Counted from the stretch's first letter, positions 1 to 8,797 are shown. The stretch: DNA of 64,000 bases from Thermoplasmata archaeon (GCA_026414225.1 JAOAJK010000003.1:1-64000), one strand, 5' to 3'. Made by a program: numbers and translations. Notes: generated by a model from the letters alone, not told the origin.

Positions 1-58
1 CCCTCAACCCAACACCCTGAACTTCGCCATCCAGAATCAGCCTTTTCCGTATTTTCAT
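1..58 (-). CDS. acyP: acylphosphatase, 5' end only (cut by the window edge)
   Basis: Reading leftward from an ATG at 58 gives MKIRKRLILDGEVQGVGLR, then the window ends. The G-x-VQGVG-x-R signature is the phosphate-binding loop of acylphosphatases, small cytosolic enzymes of about 90 residues that hydrolyse acyl phosphates. Only 19 residues are visible, so the family call rests on this motif alone. A TATA-like box centred 27 nt upstream fits a leaderless start. The gene is too short here for the ORF track. Confidence 0.75.
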   Translation of the reverse strand, partial: MKIRKRLILDGEVQGVGLR

Positions 59-80
59 TAAAATAGAATAGGTGGAGAGT

Positions 81-90
81 TATATATAAT
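81..90 (-). promoter_or_regulatory. TATA box for the acylphosphatase gene
   Basis: TATATATAAT lies about 27 nt upstream of the acylphosphatase ATG, the distance expected for archaeal TBP-dependent initiation at or next to the start codon. Confidence 0.55.
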
Positions 91-150
91 CTTATATGAG
101 ATTTATCGGCATCTCCAGAATATCCTTTCCAAACGCCACTGTCCCATTAC

Positions 151-3100
151 CTACTCGCCCTTCAATTTTTCCCACTCCCGCCTCACCCTCTCCGCCCAGA
201 CCTTATTCCCTATGGACTCGAAATAGTTCAGGGCAGCAGTGAGCATCTGAGCATCTCCCCTGAACCTGCCGTATTCATAGAGGATTTTGTAGTATTCTAT
301 GTTCGTTATCCCAGAGGTTTCGTAAATTTGAAGGGAACGCTCGAAGTGTTCCTCGCTCCCCTTCAATTTTCCATACTCCCTGGAGCCCTGTGCCTTCAGC
401 TCGCTCAAACCAAGTTTTTCCGCAAGTTCCAGAACCTCATCAAGTAGGATTTTTGCCTCGTCACTGGCCCCCATCTCCAGCTTCGCCTCAGCCATTCCAA
501 ACAGGTTGTAGGCATACACGGTTTTCTCACCTGTTTCCCGTACAATTTTGTTGCTGTCATGGAAGTATTTGTAGCCCCTTTCAGGTTCACCCATTTCACA
601 GTACAGATTCCCGAGATTGTTGTAAATCAGAGCCACACCTGGAATGTCCCCGAGTTTTTCCCGCATATCCAGGCTTCTTTTGAAGAATTCCATTGCATTG
701 CTGAATTCTCCAGTGTAGGTGTAAATGACTCCAATATTTCCGCAGAGCCCCGCAATTCCCCAGACATCGCCAATCCTTTCCAGGATGCTCAAGCTCCTAA
801 GATAGTATTCCAGGGCTTCCTTGTATTTACCCTGCCCCGAGTGTATCTGGGCGATGTTGTTGTAACCCATTGCAATTCCCCACACATCCCCGATTTTTTG
901 TCTAACAGCCAGGGCTTTCAGGGCATATTCCAGCGCTTCTCCGTACTCGTTTCTTTCCCTGTGAATGATACCTATGTTGTTGAAGGCAGATGCAACCTGG
1001 ATCAGGTTACCGGCTTTCTCCGCAACCTCCGCACTCCTCATGCAGAACTTGAGTGCATCCGTGTATTCACCGAGGTAGTAATGAACCACGCCAATCCTGT
1101 TCAGAATCTTCGCAGCTTCTTCATCCCCGTTTCCGAGTGCCAGTGCCTTCTCCTGGTACTCGAGGGCCTTTCTGTAATCCCCCTTCCTTTCATGGACTAA
1201 ACCGGTTATTGAATAAATACTGGGAAGATGAGGGTTTAAATCCTGGTTCTTCAGCACGATTTCAAGGGCTTTCAGGGCATCCGCAATCGCTCCACCGTAA
1301 TCCGCCTTCTTCACCCTGATTTCCGCTGCTTTCACAAGGATTCTCACAGATTCCGCTTCAATACCGGCACATCTCTCAAGTTTCTGGTTCAAAAATTTAA
1401 GTGCCTCGTCATATTTCCCGACGAGGGCCAGCACATCGGCGAGCTCTTCAAGCACCGCAGGTTCAGTTTCAGCATACCTCTCATCCCCTTCCATCCTGTC
1501 CAGCACCAGCATATACATTCTGCTGCTTTCCTCATTGGCATACCTCTGCCTTGCATTCCTGGCTGCAAGCAGACCGAATTCCACAATTTTCTCTTTCTGG
1601 TCGGTGTGAAGATAGTGGGAGAAAATTTCAGGTAGAAGTTCAATCTTATTCTGGCTTCTGTAGTCCGCTTCGAGAAACTGCGCGATTGCTTCATGGTAGG
1701 CGGTACGGATCCCCTCCGGCAGTTCGTTGTAGAGCACCTCCCTTACCATCGAGTGCTCGAACCTGTATTTCTGCCTTGTCGACAGGAGCAATTTGTGGGT
1801 TCTTTCAAGTTCCGTAAGCACCTTCAGGAGTTCAATCCTGGGTTTCCCGCTCACCTTCTGGATTATCTCTGCATTGAACTCTTCCCCTATCACGCTCGCC
1901 AGCTCTGCTATCTCCCTTTCCTCCCTGTTCAGCTTCCGGATACGCCAGGATATCAAATCATGCACTTTTTTGGGGATTTTCAGGCCGACTTCCTCGCCAG
2001 CGGCAGGGACCAGATTCTCCTCCACTATAGTTTTCAGGGTTTCAATCACGAATAGTGGGTTACCCTCTGTCTGCTCAAAGATTTTCTTCACAAATCTGTC
2101 CAGACATTCACTACCCATCACGACCTGAACCAATTGCCTGCAATCCTGTTCCTTCAACCTTTCCAGTTCTATTTTTTCAACGATTCCTTCCTGGACCATC
2201 TTGAGTTCTACCTCTGCGACCGGGTGAAGGGCACCCTCGTGTGATACAGTTTCTTCAGGTCTATAGGTGGCGATGACCATTGCTTTCTGGTTTTGGAGGT
2301 TTCTTGATACATAGTGGAGCAACGCAACTGAAGAAGCATCCACCCACTGCAAATTCTCGAACACAATAATCAGGGGTTTCTTCTCAGCTCTCCGCTGGAG
2401 GGCTCGCAGCACATTTTCAAACATCTTCGACTGCCTTATTTTTGGCTCGTCCTTCGCAAAATCTATTCCCTCATACCTTCCTGTGCCAATAAAATTCTTC
2501 AGAACTTCCTCGACTGGCTGGGTTTTCTCGTAATTCCCCCTCCACTCCGCGATTATTCCACCAAACTCTTCCTCTATTTTCTGCAAAAGTTCTTTTATGT
2601 CGTTGAGAAAGAACTCGTCTTCTCTACCAGAAATGATTGCAATCAGGTTTAACAGTTTCCCGGGCATACTAACAATGTTGAAACTCCCATGGCTCATTCT
2701 CTGAATGTCTTCAATCACCGCCTCCTCTGCCTTCATCTGCTTGATGGAATCCATTATGAAGCTCCGGACAGCTGTGACCATCCCTGTGAAAATATCCGCA
2801 TCAATCCTGTCCTCTCGGGTATACTTAGCAACCAGCAGCCCGCTGTTTTTTTCCACTGCGTAAAGTCCTTCCAGTTTAGGGGGCTTCTGCTCGAGGATGA
2901 GGTGCTCCTGCCCGATTGCCTTCAGCATCTCAATGAATGGGAGAAATGGGGTTAAACTTCCGAAATTGCAGGAACCCCTGAGCACCTGAACTTCGGACCT
3001 TTCTGCCTCTTTAAGAAATTCCTCCATCAACCTGGTTTTTCCGACCCCGCATTCGCCAGCTATAAAAATGGTCCCGCCCCTCCCTTCAAGTAGTCCAGAT

Positions 3101-3171
3101 AACTTGCTCCTCAGAAACCCGAGCTCTTTTTCCCTGTCCACAAACTCCGCTGGCAGCTTTATCTGAGCCAT
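151..3171 (-). CDS. large AAA ATPase / TPR-repeat signalling protein (STAND/MalT-like)
   Basis: This 1006-residue protein opens with an AAA/NACHT-like ATPase. Its Walker A is GECGVGKT at about residue 39 and a Walker B-like strand LIIVFENLQWVD lies near 270. A helical region follows, then at least eight tetratricopeptide repeats between roughly 540 and 930 (recurring AxxYNNIG and YxxALEYxxKAL patterns). The layout resembles the ATPase-TPR part of MalT, AfsR and adenylate-cyclase-linked STAND regulators. No DNA-binding or cyclase domain is visible, so its output is unknown. It probably works as a cytosolic, nucleotide-controlled scaffold sensing a partner through the TPRs. It stands alone; an AATAAATA box sits 25-32 nt upstream of the ATG. 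Confidence 0.8.
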   Translation of the reverse strand: MAQIKLPAEFVDREKELGFLRSKLSGLLEGRGGTIFIAGECGVGKTRLMEEFLKEAERSEVQVLRGSCNFGSLTPFLPFIEMLKAIGQEHLILEQKPPKLEGLYAVEKNSGLLVAKYTREDRIDADIFTGMVTAVRSFIMDSIKQMKAEEAVIEDIQRMSHGSFNIVSMPGKLLNLIAIISGREDEFFLNDIKELLQKIEEEFGGIIAEWRGNYEKTQPVEEVLKNFIGTGRYEGIDFAKDEPKIRQSKMFENVLRALQRRAEKKPLIIVFENLQWVDASSVALLHYVSRNLQNQKAMVIATYRPEETVSHEGALHPVAEVELKMVQEGIVEKIELERLKEQDCRQLVQVVMGSECLDRFVKKIFEQTEGNPLFVIETLKTIVEENLVPAAGEEVGLKIPKKVHDLISWRIRKLNREEREIAELASVIGEEFNAEIIQKVSGKPRIELLKVLTELERTHKLLLSTRQKYRFEHSMVREVLYNELPEGIRTAYHEAIAQFLEADYRSQNKIELLPEIFSHYLHTDQKEKIVEFGLLAARNARQRYANEESSRMYMLVLDRMEGDERYAETEPAVLEELADVLALVGKYDEALKFLNQKLERCAGIEAESVRILVKAAEIRVKKADYGGAIADALKALEIVLKNQDLNPHLPSIYSITGLVHERKGDYRKALEYQEKALALGNGDEEAAKILNRIGVVHYYLGEYTDALKFCMRSAEVAEKAGNLIQVASAFNNIGIIHRERNEYGEALEYALKALAVRQKIGDVWGIAMGYNNIAQIHSGQGKYKEALEYYLRSLSILERIGDVWGIAGLCGNIGVIYTYTGEFSNAMEFFKRSLDMREKLGDIPGVALIYNNLGNLYCEMGEPERGYKYFHDSNKIVRETGEKTVYAYNLFGMAEAKLEMGASDEAKILLDEVLELAEKLGLSELKAQGSREYGKLKGSEEHFERSLQIYETSGITNIEYYKILYEYGRFRGDAQMLTAALNYFESIGNKVWAERVRREWEKLKGE

Positions 3172-3195
3172 TGCAACGCACCAACGCCAACACCG

Positions 3196-3203
3196 TATTT
3201 ATT
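3196..3203 (-). promoter_or_regulatory. TATA-like box for the AAA/TPR gene
   Basis: AATAAATA on the minus strand lies 25-32 nt upstream of the ATG at 3171 and fits a leaderless start. Confidence 0.4.
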
Positions 3204-3274
3204 GGTTTTGGATGCCCTCCCGAATTTTGAAAATCATGCCAGATGTAGCCAGATTCTAAAACATCTTCCGAAAA

Positions 3275-3284
3275 TTATATATAT
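3275..3284 (+). promoter_or_regulatory. TATA box for a 45-codon small ORF
   Basis: TTATATATAT is centred about 28 nt upstream of an ATG at 3308. It is the strongest TATA element in this intergenic space, and it faces the small ORF rather than the large gene on the left. Confidence 0.45.
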
Positions 3285-3307
3285 TCCATAAAACAATTAC
3301 AAATTGT

Positions 3308-3445
3308 ATGCAAAATGTAGGCGATAACCGCAAAACCGAGATGGAGTTACTCTGCAAAGGCTTCCTGCTTACCTATGAGACCAACAAGGACACCGCTACT
3401 GCATTTTGCAAAGGGTTTTTGCTCAAACTTGAGGGCTACCGCTGA
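3308..3445 (+). CDS. putative small protein, 45 aa, with an internal CKGFLL repeat
   Basis: Too short for the ORF track. It runs from ATG at 3308 to TGA at 3443-3445 and overlaps the 3' end of gatE by 23 nt on the other strand. The peptide contains CKGFLL twice (near residues 16 and 34), each followed by a Glu three residues on, so the second half looks like a diverged copy of the first. The underlying DNA is also duplicated (TGCAAAGG-TT-TGCT). A TATA box sits at leaderless distance. I do not recognise a family. The two Cys-Lys-Gly units could bind metal or form a helical hairpin, but that is speculation. It could be a chance ORF; the promoter and the repeat argue mildly against that. Confidence 0.4.
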   Translation: MQNVGDNRKTEMELLCKGFLLTYETNKDTATAFCKGFLLKLEGYR

Positions 3446-5288
3446 GCTTTTTCCTCACAACATCATTTACCGTTTTTCCATCCGCCCTTCCCCTCAATTT
3501 TGCCATTGCCAGTCCCATTAACGCTCCCTCGGGATTCGGTTTTGCTTTTATTTCTGGATGGGCAGCCAGCAATTCCTCCACAACCTTTTCCACTTCTTCC
3601 ACGGAGAGCTTGGCCACCCCCGATTTCTCAATCGCTTTCTCAATCGTTGGGGCGCCCAGAAGGAAGGCCTCTATCACCTTCTCAATGCCCTCCTTCGCAA
3701 ATTTTCCAGAGATGTAGGCACAGAAAATTTCCTCGAGCACGGGCTGGCTCAACTTCTCCACATCCAGCCCCCTGCCCTGCATCTCTCCCAGGGTATTTGT
3801 CAGCACCCTGGCAATCTCGCTTATCGCTGCCGGAAATTTTGCACACAAAGATTCAAATTCGAGGTCCCTCCAGTCCCTTATTATCTGCCCCGCAATTTCC
3901 GTGCTTATTCCATATTCTCTTGAAAACCTCGCCACCTTCTCCTCAAATTCTTCAATTGGAATGAGGTCAGCCATGAGCGACGGCGTCACCCTGATTGGCG
4001 GCACATCTGTTTCCGGGTACATCCTTGCACCACCTGGTAAAGGCCTGCTGTATCTCGTGGTTCCATCAGGCAACGGGTCCCTTGTTTCCTCGGGGACGCC
4101 AGCAATTGCAACCCTTGCCCTCTGCATCACCGCCCTTAGGCCCCTTTCAAGTTTCTCCCCATCCCCTGCAGCCAGCACGAACGCATCGTTTTCAGCAAGC
4201 GCGAGGAGCTCCCGTATCCTGGCTACCTCCTCGGCCGTGATTCCGTAATTCGGGAGTTCATCGGAATGGAAAATTCCACCGAGTCCGAACACCCTCGCAT
4301 GCTGGGCAAGTTCAGAGCCAAGCCGATGCATCTCCTCCCACTTCTTTCCGAGAAGCCCCGCAAAACCAATGAGTTTGACCGCCAGCACCTTACCCCCGCT
4401 ATTCAATGCACTCTTTATCACCTTTGAGTTGGAGCCCGCAAACACGGGCGTCACATCAAAGAGCTTGTCCACAACCATCGCATTTCTTTCCTGGAGTTTT
4501 TTCGAAACCTCCACCAGCTTCAACTGCCTCATCGCCTCATTCTTCACATACTCGGGCAGCAGATTGAGTTCCTGGACACCCTTGATTTCCACCCTGGCTC
4601 CACCGCCCACGGAAATGTTCAGGTCTTCCCGTATTGTTCCTATTCCCCGCTTCACCTTCCTGGTTGCCCTCAGCATGAGCCCGATTCTTTCAGCCACCTC
4701 CCTTACCTCCTCCGGTGTGTGTAAATCTGGAGTTGTGGCAATTTCAATGAGCGGAATTCCCAGACGGTCAAGCCGGTAGGTCACTTCCTGCCCCTCCATC
4801 TCCATTTTTCTGGCTGCATCCTCCTCGAGACATAGGGTAGGGATGCCGATTTCTTTCTCACCAACTTTCAATTTCCCACCCACAGCCACGAGGGCGGTGC
4901 GCTGGAAACCAGTTGTGTTGGAACCGTCAACCACGATCTTCCGCATCACATGAATTTCATCGAGCACCTCTGCATTTAGATGTTTTGCGATGCTAAGCAC
5001 AATCTTCAATGCCTCCGGATTCAGGGCGTGGGGCGGCTCCTCATCGCACTCAACAAGGCAGGTGCTTCCTCTGATTACCTCATACCTGAAAACCAGATTC
5101 CGTTCTGCGGTCTCCTTCGCTGCTAAGTCGATTTCGCCGGATTCTCCCTCGGCCGCCTTCAATTTCCGGACAAAGGTTCCAGCAACTTCCTCACAAAGCT
5201 CTGAACTGCAATCACAGAAAAGCTTCTTTGTATCCAGCTGCTGGTGAATTTCCAGACCGACCTTCAGCCCGATGCTCTTCCAGTCCAT
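3423..5288 (-). CDS. gatE: Glu-tRNA(Gln) amidotransferase subunit E
   Basis: With GatD this converts Glu-tRNA(Gln) to Gln-tRNA(Gln), the archaeal route to Gln-tRNA. The opening GLKVGLEIHQQLDTKKLFC is the GatB/GatE catalytic cradle. An inserted AspRS-like GAD domain (HSDELPNYGITAEE) and a C-terminal YqeY-like tail follow; the GAD insertion separates GatE from bacterial GatB. The ORF track begins 32 residues too early. The ATG at 5288 begins MDWKSIGLKVGLEIH, lies 2 nt after the gatD stop and follows a GGGAGGTG ribosome-binding site. The resulting 621 residues match GatE's usual length. Confidence 0.95.
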   Translation of the reverse strand: MDWKSIGLKVGLEIHQQLDTKKLFCDCSSELCEEVAGTFVRKLKAAEGESGEIDLAAKETAERNLVFRYEVIRGSTCLVECDEEPPHALNPEALKIVLSIAKHLNAEVLDEIHVMRKIVVDGSNTTGFQRTALVAVGGKLKVGEKEIGIPTLCLEEDAARKMEMEGQEVTYRLDRLGIPLIEIATTPDLHTPEEVREVAERIGLMLRATRKVKRGIGTIREDLNISVGGGARVEIKGVQELNLLPEYVKNEAMRQLKLVEVSKKLQERNAMVVDKLFDVTPVFAGSNSKVIKSALNSGGKVLAVKLIGFAGLLGKKWEEMHRLGSELAQHARVFGLGGIFHSDELPNYGITAEEVARIRELLALAENDAFVLAAGDGEKLERGLRAVMQRARVAIAGVPEETRDPLPDGTTRYSRPLPGGARMYPETDVPPIRVTPSLMADLIPIEEFEEKVARFSREYGISTEIAGQIIRDWRDLEFESLCAKFPAAISEIARVLTNTLGEMQGRGLDVEKLSQPVLEEIFCAYISGKFAKEGIEKVIEAFLLGAPTIEKAIEKSGVAKLSVEEVEKVVEELLAAHPEIKAKPNPEGALMGLAMAKLRGRADGKTVNDVVRKKLSGSPQV

Positions 5289-5290
5289 GC

Positions 5291-6559
5291 TCACACCTCC
5301 CGTCTTGCCGAAATCTCGCCGGCGATGCTGGTCTCCATCAGGGTTTTCACCTCGTCCTGGTTTCCTGCATGGGCGAGCACCCACATCAGCTTTACATAAG
5401 CGGTTTCGGCCAGCATGTCCTTACCATCGATGACTCCTGCCCTTATCAGCTCACGGCCAGTGGAATAAACATTCATGTTCACCGTGCCGTGGATACATTG
5501 CGAGGTCATCACCACTGCACAGCCCTGGCGGATGTAATCCCTGACTACTGGCACAAATCTAGAGTTCACATGTCCCAGCCCTGTGCCCGCAATGACCACG
5601 CCCTTTGCACCCTCAAAATGGGCTCTGAACAATCGCTCGCTCATTCCTGGGTAGTAATAAAGTAGGTTTACTCTCTCCTCCATCCTGGTGTCATACCGCA
5701 GGGGGCCCGGTTTTCGCAGGTTTCCATTCACAACCACTTTCTCGCCATCAACATAGCCAGCTTCACGGGCATTTACCGTCCTGAATGCATCCCTCCTGGT
5801 CGTGTGCATCTTTCTCACCTTTGTACCAGGATGGACCGCACAACGATTATCTGAAGTACCCTCGTGCATCACGACGCAGACATCTCCCACATCTGCACTG
5901 GCTGCGAATCTGACCGCAGAGAGCAGGTTGAGGTGTGCATCGCTTGAGGGCCTGTCGGAGGAACGCTGGGAACCGACAAGGACCACGGGGCAGGGAAGTG
6001 ATGTGAACATGAACGCAAGGGCTGCGGCTGTGTAGCCCATCGTGTCGGTGCCATGGGTAATCACGACACCCATTCCGTTCCTGAGCTTCTCAGCAACCTT
6101 TTCCGCAATCTGCTGCCACATCTTCACATCCATGTCCTCGCTCAGAACACTGAACAGAATCTCGGGGTGAATGTTTGCAACTCTGAAAAGTTCTGGCATC
6201 GCCTTTACAAGTTCTCCAGGTGACTTTGCAGGATGCACCGCACCGGTGTGGTAATCCACATAACTTGCGATTGTCCCTCCTGTGCCAACCACAGCCACAT
6301 CCGGCAGCTCCGGGCTCCGCTCAACTGAACCCTCTTCCTCCCGGACCGTTTTCCTTTTCTGGACAAGTTCAACACCCTTGATTTTTTCGATCGCTAAGCC
6401 AATGTTATACCCGTTTTTGAGCTTGACTACGAGCACGCCCTCGTCACTGAACTCATGGTGGGGCATGAGAATTCCCTGCACGGTGCCAGTGATTGTGTCA
6501 ATCTTCACGACATCTCCTGGTTCCAGCCCCTTCTGCTTCAGAAACTCCTCATAGTTCAT
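5291..6559 (-). CDS. gatD: Glu-tRNA(Gln) amidotransferase subunit D (asparaginase-like)
   Basis: GatD releases ammonia from glutamine or asparagine for GatE. An N-terminal beta-barrel domain of about 85 residues precedes an L-asparaginase fold. The catalytic threonine lies in TGGTIAS near residue 93, with the second motif THGTDTM near 170. At 422 residues it is full length. It is followed by gatE with a 2-nt gap, the usual gatDE pair. Its first codons overlap the end of the FAH hydrolase gene by 11 nt, so the pair is read from the ribosomal-protein promoter upstream. Confidence 0.95.
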   Translation of the reverse strand: MNYEEFLKQKGLEPGDVVKIDTITGTVQGILMPHHEFSDEGVLVVKLKNGYNIGLAIEKIKGVELVQKRKTVREEEGSVERSPELPDVAVVGTGGTIASYVDYHTGAVHPAKSPGELVKAMPELFRVANIHPEILFSVLSEDMDVKMWQQIAEKVAEKLRNGMGVVITHGTDTMGYTAAALAFMFTSLPCPVVLVGSQRSSDRPSSDAHLNLLSAVRFAASADVGDVCVVMHEGTSDNRCAVHPGTKVRKMHTTRRDAFRTVNAREAGYVDGEKVVVNGNLRKPGPLRYDTRMEERVNLLYYYPGMSERLFRAHFEGAKGVVIAGTGLGHVNSRFVPVVRDYIRQGCAVVMTSQCIHGTVNMNVYSTGRELIRAGVIDGKDMLAETAYVKLMWVLAHAGNQDEVKTLMETSIAGEISARREV

Positions 6560-7250
6560 GGGATGCCTTAAGGGAAGAAGGATTATGAATTTTTGGGCGG
6601 CTTACCCTAACCCGGAGCTTCCCTATGCCCGAGATTTCCGCTTCTACAACATCTCCAGGTTTCACCTCGCCAACGCCAGATGGCGTGCCTGTCGCAATTA
6701 TATCGTATTTCTCAAGCGTGAAGATTTCCGATGCGCTTGCAATCAGTTCCTCAACACCGAAAACCATCTGACTGGTATTTCCATACTGTCTCAGTCCTCC
6801 ATTTACCTTCAACGAAATTGCCAGGTTTCGCCAGTCCAGTTTATCTGGCGGCACGATCTCCGGCCCAAACGGAGCCGATGTGTCGAAACATTTTGCCTTT
6901 GTCCAAGGCAAGCCCTGCTTCTTCGCCTCCCCCTGGATATCCCTTGCAGTCATGTCCAGAACAATGGAAAAGCCGAGAACATCCTTCTTCAGATTCACCA
7001 CACTCACTCCCTTCAACCTTCGCTTTATCACCACCGCCAGTTCCACCTCGTGTTCCACGCGGTTCGAGTAGACGGGCAGAACAACGGTGCCTCCGTGAGG
7101 CACAAGGGCGGAACGGGGCTTTATGAAAAACACTGGGTCTGGGGGGACCTCTTCCCGCATCTCCGCTGCATGGGCAGAATAATTTCTGGCAACGCAGACA
7201 ATTTTGGAGGGCCTGAACTCAATTTTCCTGTCCCGGAACCACACTTTCAT
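6549..7250 (-). CDS. fumarylacetoacetate hydrolase family protein
   Basis: The protein has the FAH fold of 2-keto-acid hydratases, decarboxylases and acylpyruvases. IVCVARNYSAHAAEM at the N terminus, FFIKPRSALV, a metal-ligand region VEHEVELAVV and the C-terminal TGTPSGVGEVKPGD loop are all typical of cytosolic Mg-dependent members. Substrate cannot be read from sequence. The ORF track starts at a TTG (7280) inside rpoN; I prefer the ATG at 7250, MKVWFRDRKIEF, giving 233 residues, although neither start has a clear Shine-Dalgarno site. It sits between rpoN and gatD in a translation operon, with no obvious functional tie. Confidence 0.85.
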   Translation of the reverse strand: MKVWFRDRKIEFRPSKIVCVARNYSAHAAEMREEVPPDPVFFIKPRSALVPHGGTVVLPVYSNRVEHEVELAVVIKRRLKGVSVVNLKKDVLGFSIVLDMTARDIQGEAKKQGLPWTKAKCFDTSAPFGPEIVPPDKLDWRNLAISLKVNGGLRQYGNTSQMVFGVEELIASASEIFTLEKYDIIATGTPSGVGEVKPGDVVEAEISGIGKLRVRVSRPKIHNPSSLKASHEL

Positions 7251-7272
7251 AAAAGGAAAAAGGGGAAAAAAT

Positions 7273-7464
7273 TCAATCAAATTTGGCGATGTCGTCGATC
7301 AGGTCTGCGTGGGTGAGCAGCATCCTCCTGCAGCAGTACCTTTTAAGTCCCAAACTGTCAAGGACCTCACCCGGCTTCTCACCGCCCTCAACCCTTCGCT
7401 TGAACACCTCGTAGTAGGACCCTATCACCTTTCCGCATGTGAAACATCGCACTGGGATTATCAT
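7273..7464 (-). CDS. rpoN: DNA-directed RNA polymerase subunit N
   Basis: RpoN (Rpb10 homologue) is a zinc-bound assembly subunit of archaeal RNA polymerase. [15 protein letters not shown] and the distal YCCRRM pair form its CxxC...CC zinc site. The track begins at a GTG (7473) that overlaps the rpsI stop. The ATG at 7464 follows an AGGTGAGG site and gives the standard N terminus and 63 residues. The gene follows rpsI, as in most archaea. Confidence 0.95.
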   Translation of the reverse strand: MIIPVRCFTCGKVIGSYYEVFKRRVEGGEKPGEVLDSLGLKRYCCRRMLLTHADLIDDIAKFD

Positions 7465-7469
7465 TTTCC

Positions 7470-7868
7470 TCACCTGTAGGACTTCTGGCGTTTCTTCCTT
7501 GCGCCCCTGCCACCCGGTTTCTTCGGCAGCTTCCGCCTCGGATCGCTCACAAGCAAATTGCGGTCAACCTTTCTGAACAGTTCCTCGAGTTCCTTATCTC
7601 CCAGAAACTTAACAAGTCCTTTTGCGATTGCGGTTCTGGCAGCAGACGCCTGACCCATCGTGCCCCCGCCTTTCACCACCACATCTATGTCCACCTTCAG
7701 CGCTTTCTCCTTCGCCAGAATCAGCGGCTCCATCATTTTCAATCTTGCAAGTTCTGGCTGATATATTTCTACCGGGACTTTGTTGATCCTGACCCTACCC
7801 TTGCCCTCACGGACATAAGCCCTTGCAATGGCAGTTTTTCTCTTTCCGCTTGTGGTAATGATTTCCAT
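7470..7868 (-). CDS. rpsI: 30S ribosomal protein S9 (uS9)
   Basis: A full-length 132-residue S9. The N-terminal [13 protein letters not shown], the central [20 protein letters not shown] and the basic tail ending KKRQKSYR, which reaches toward the P-site tRNA, are all present. A GGAGGT site precedes the ATG. It lies between rplM and rpoN in the classic archaeal L18e-L13-S9-RpoN order. Confidence 0.97.
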   Translation of the reverse strand: MEIITTSGKRKTAIARAYVREGKGRVRINKVPVEIYQPELARLKMMEPLILAKEKALKVDIDVVVKGGGTMGQASAARTAIAKGLVKFLGDKELEELFRKVDRNLLVSDPRRKLPKKPGGRGARKKRQKSYR

Positions 7869-7880
7869 TCCGATACCTCC

Positions 7881-8303
7881 TTAAAATTTAGCTCCAAGTT
7901 CTCTGGAGAGTTCACCCAGAGACATGAACTTTACCGTCCCTTTTCTTTCCGCCTCGGGCACATTCACCATCTTATGATTCTTGAATTCGTCGGGCATGCC
8001 AATGTAGACCTTCAGGCGCCTGTATGCCTCGGTCCCCCGCCTTGATTTTGCGTAGGGAAGCATACCCCGTACCGTCCGTCTCAGAATTCTATCAGGCATT
8101 CTTGGATAAAAGGGTCCCTTCCTCTTCCGCACATTACCTGCATGCCTCTTCTTGAGGTAATCCTCAATTATCTGGGCTCTCGAACCAGTTATAATGGCCT
8201 TCTCAGCGTTGAGGACGACGACTTCCTCTCCATCAAGGAGCAGCTTAGCGACCTCCGAACAGAGCCGTCCCAGAATTTTTCCGGATGCATCTATGACTAT
8301 CAT
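7881..8303 (-). CDS. rplM: 50S ribosomal protein L13 (uL13)
   Basis: A 140-residue archaeal-length L13. It starts MIVIDASGKILGRLCSEVAK and contains VVVLNAEKAIITGS and the conserved RTVRGMLPYAKSRG-type loop. It starts 4 nt after the L18e stop and is followed by rpsI after 12 nt, so the three are co-translated. Confidence 0.97.
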   Translation of the reverse strand: MIVIDASGKILGRLCSEVAKLLLDGEEVVVLNAEKAIITGSRAQIIEDYLKKRHAGNVRKRKGPFYPRMPDRILRRTVRGMLPYAKSRRGTEAYRRLKVYIGMPDEFKNHKMVNVPEAERKGTVKFMSLGELSRELGAKF

Positions 8304-8307
8304 GTGC

Positions 8308-8667
8308 TCACCCCAGAATCCTCACATTTGTTCCCTTGGGATTTTCAGCCATCAGTTCCCTGAGGGTAATCACTCGGCCACCGGCCTTCGTTATTTTGGT
8401 CACCGCACCGGCACTCGCTGTATAGGCCGCCACTATCACTGGCTTTTTGATTTCCCCGGCTCCAAGCAGTTTTCCAGGCACCACTATTGTCTCGTTGGAT
8501 GCTGCAAATCTGTCTATCCTGCTCACATTTACTTCTGCCCTATTCTTGTTTGAGCCCTCAAGACGGAGTGCAACATCTCGCCAGATTGGTGCATCAGATT
8601 CCCTTGCTTTCTTCTTTAACTCGAGAATCAGATTCACCAGTTCAGGATTTGTTTTTTTGGTTTTCAT
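8308..8667 (-). CDS. rpl18e: 50S ribosomal protein L18e (eL18)
   Basis: A 119-residue archaeal/eukaryotic large-subunit protein, first gene of the seven-gene leftward operon. TNPELVNLILELKKKAR, IVVPGKLLGAGEIKKPV and AGGRVITLREL are typical. The ATG follows a CGGAGGAG site, and a TATA box lies about 48 nt upstream, giving a leader of about 20 nt. In many archaea rps13-rps4-rps11-rpoD precede this gene; here a promoter and an intergenic region do, so the larger cluster is broken at this point. Confidence 0.96.
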   Translation of the reverse strand: MKTKKTNPELVNLILELKKKARESDAPIWRDVALRLEGSNKNRAEVNVSRIDRFAASNETIVVPGKLLGAGEIKKPVIVAAYTASAGAVTKITKAGGRVITLRELMAENPKGTNVRILG

Positions 8668-8710
8668 ATCTGACTCCTCCGATGTTGTGAGCTATCCTAA
8701 ACTCAGATGG

Positions 8711-8718
8711 TTTATAAT
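8711..8718 (-). promoter_or_regulatory. TATA box of the L18e-gatE operon
   Basis: ATTATAAA on the minus strand, about 48 nt before the rpl18e ATG. It leaves room for a short leader carrying the GGAGGAG site. Confidence 0.5.
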
Positions 8719-8755
8719 TGTTTCGGAGGAACCCTTTTTAGTGTATTATCAACCC

Positions 8756-8797
8756 ACCTCGTGAACAACAGAAGCCAGACATAACTGTTCACGAGGT
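8756..8797. repeat. 12-bp perfect inverted repeat, candidate operator or hairpin
   Basis: ACCTCGTGAACA (8756-8767) and TGTTCACGAGGT (8786-8797) are exact reverse complements separated by 18 bp. The repeat lies about 40 bp upstream of the L18e TATA box. The core GTTCACG recurs at 8968. It may be a binding site for the adjacent HTH regulator or an RNA hairpin. The rest of the 8668-9055 gap has no convincing gene; the ORF-track entry at 8712-8927 looks random. Confidence 0.55.

Noticed and set aside
559-1200. 213-aa plus-strand ORF inside the AAA/TPR gene
   Set aside because: It is the antisense shadow of the TPR repeats; no promoter or ribosome-binding site, and the minus frame has clear domains.
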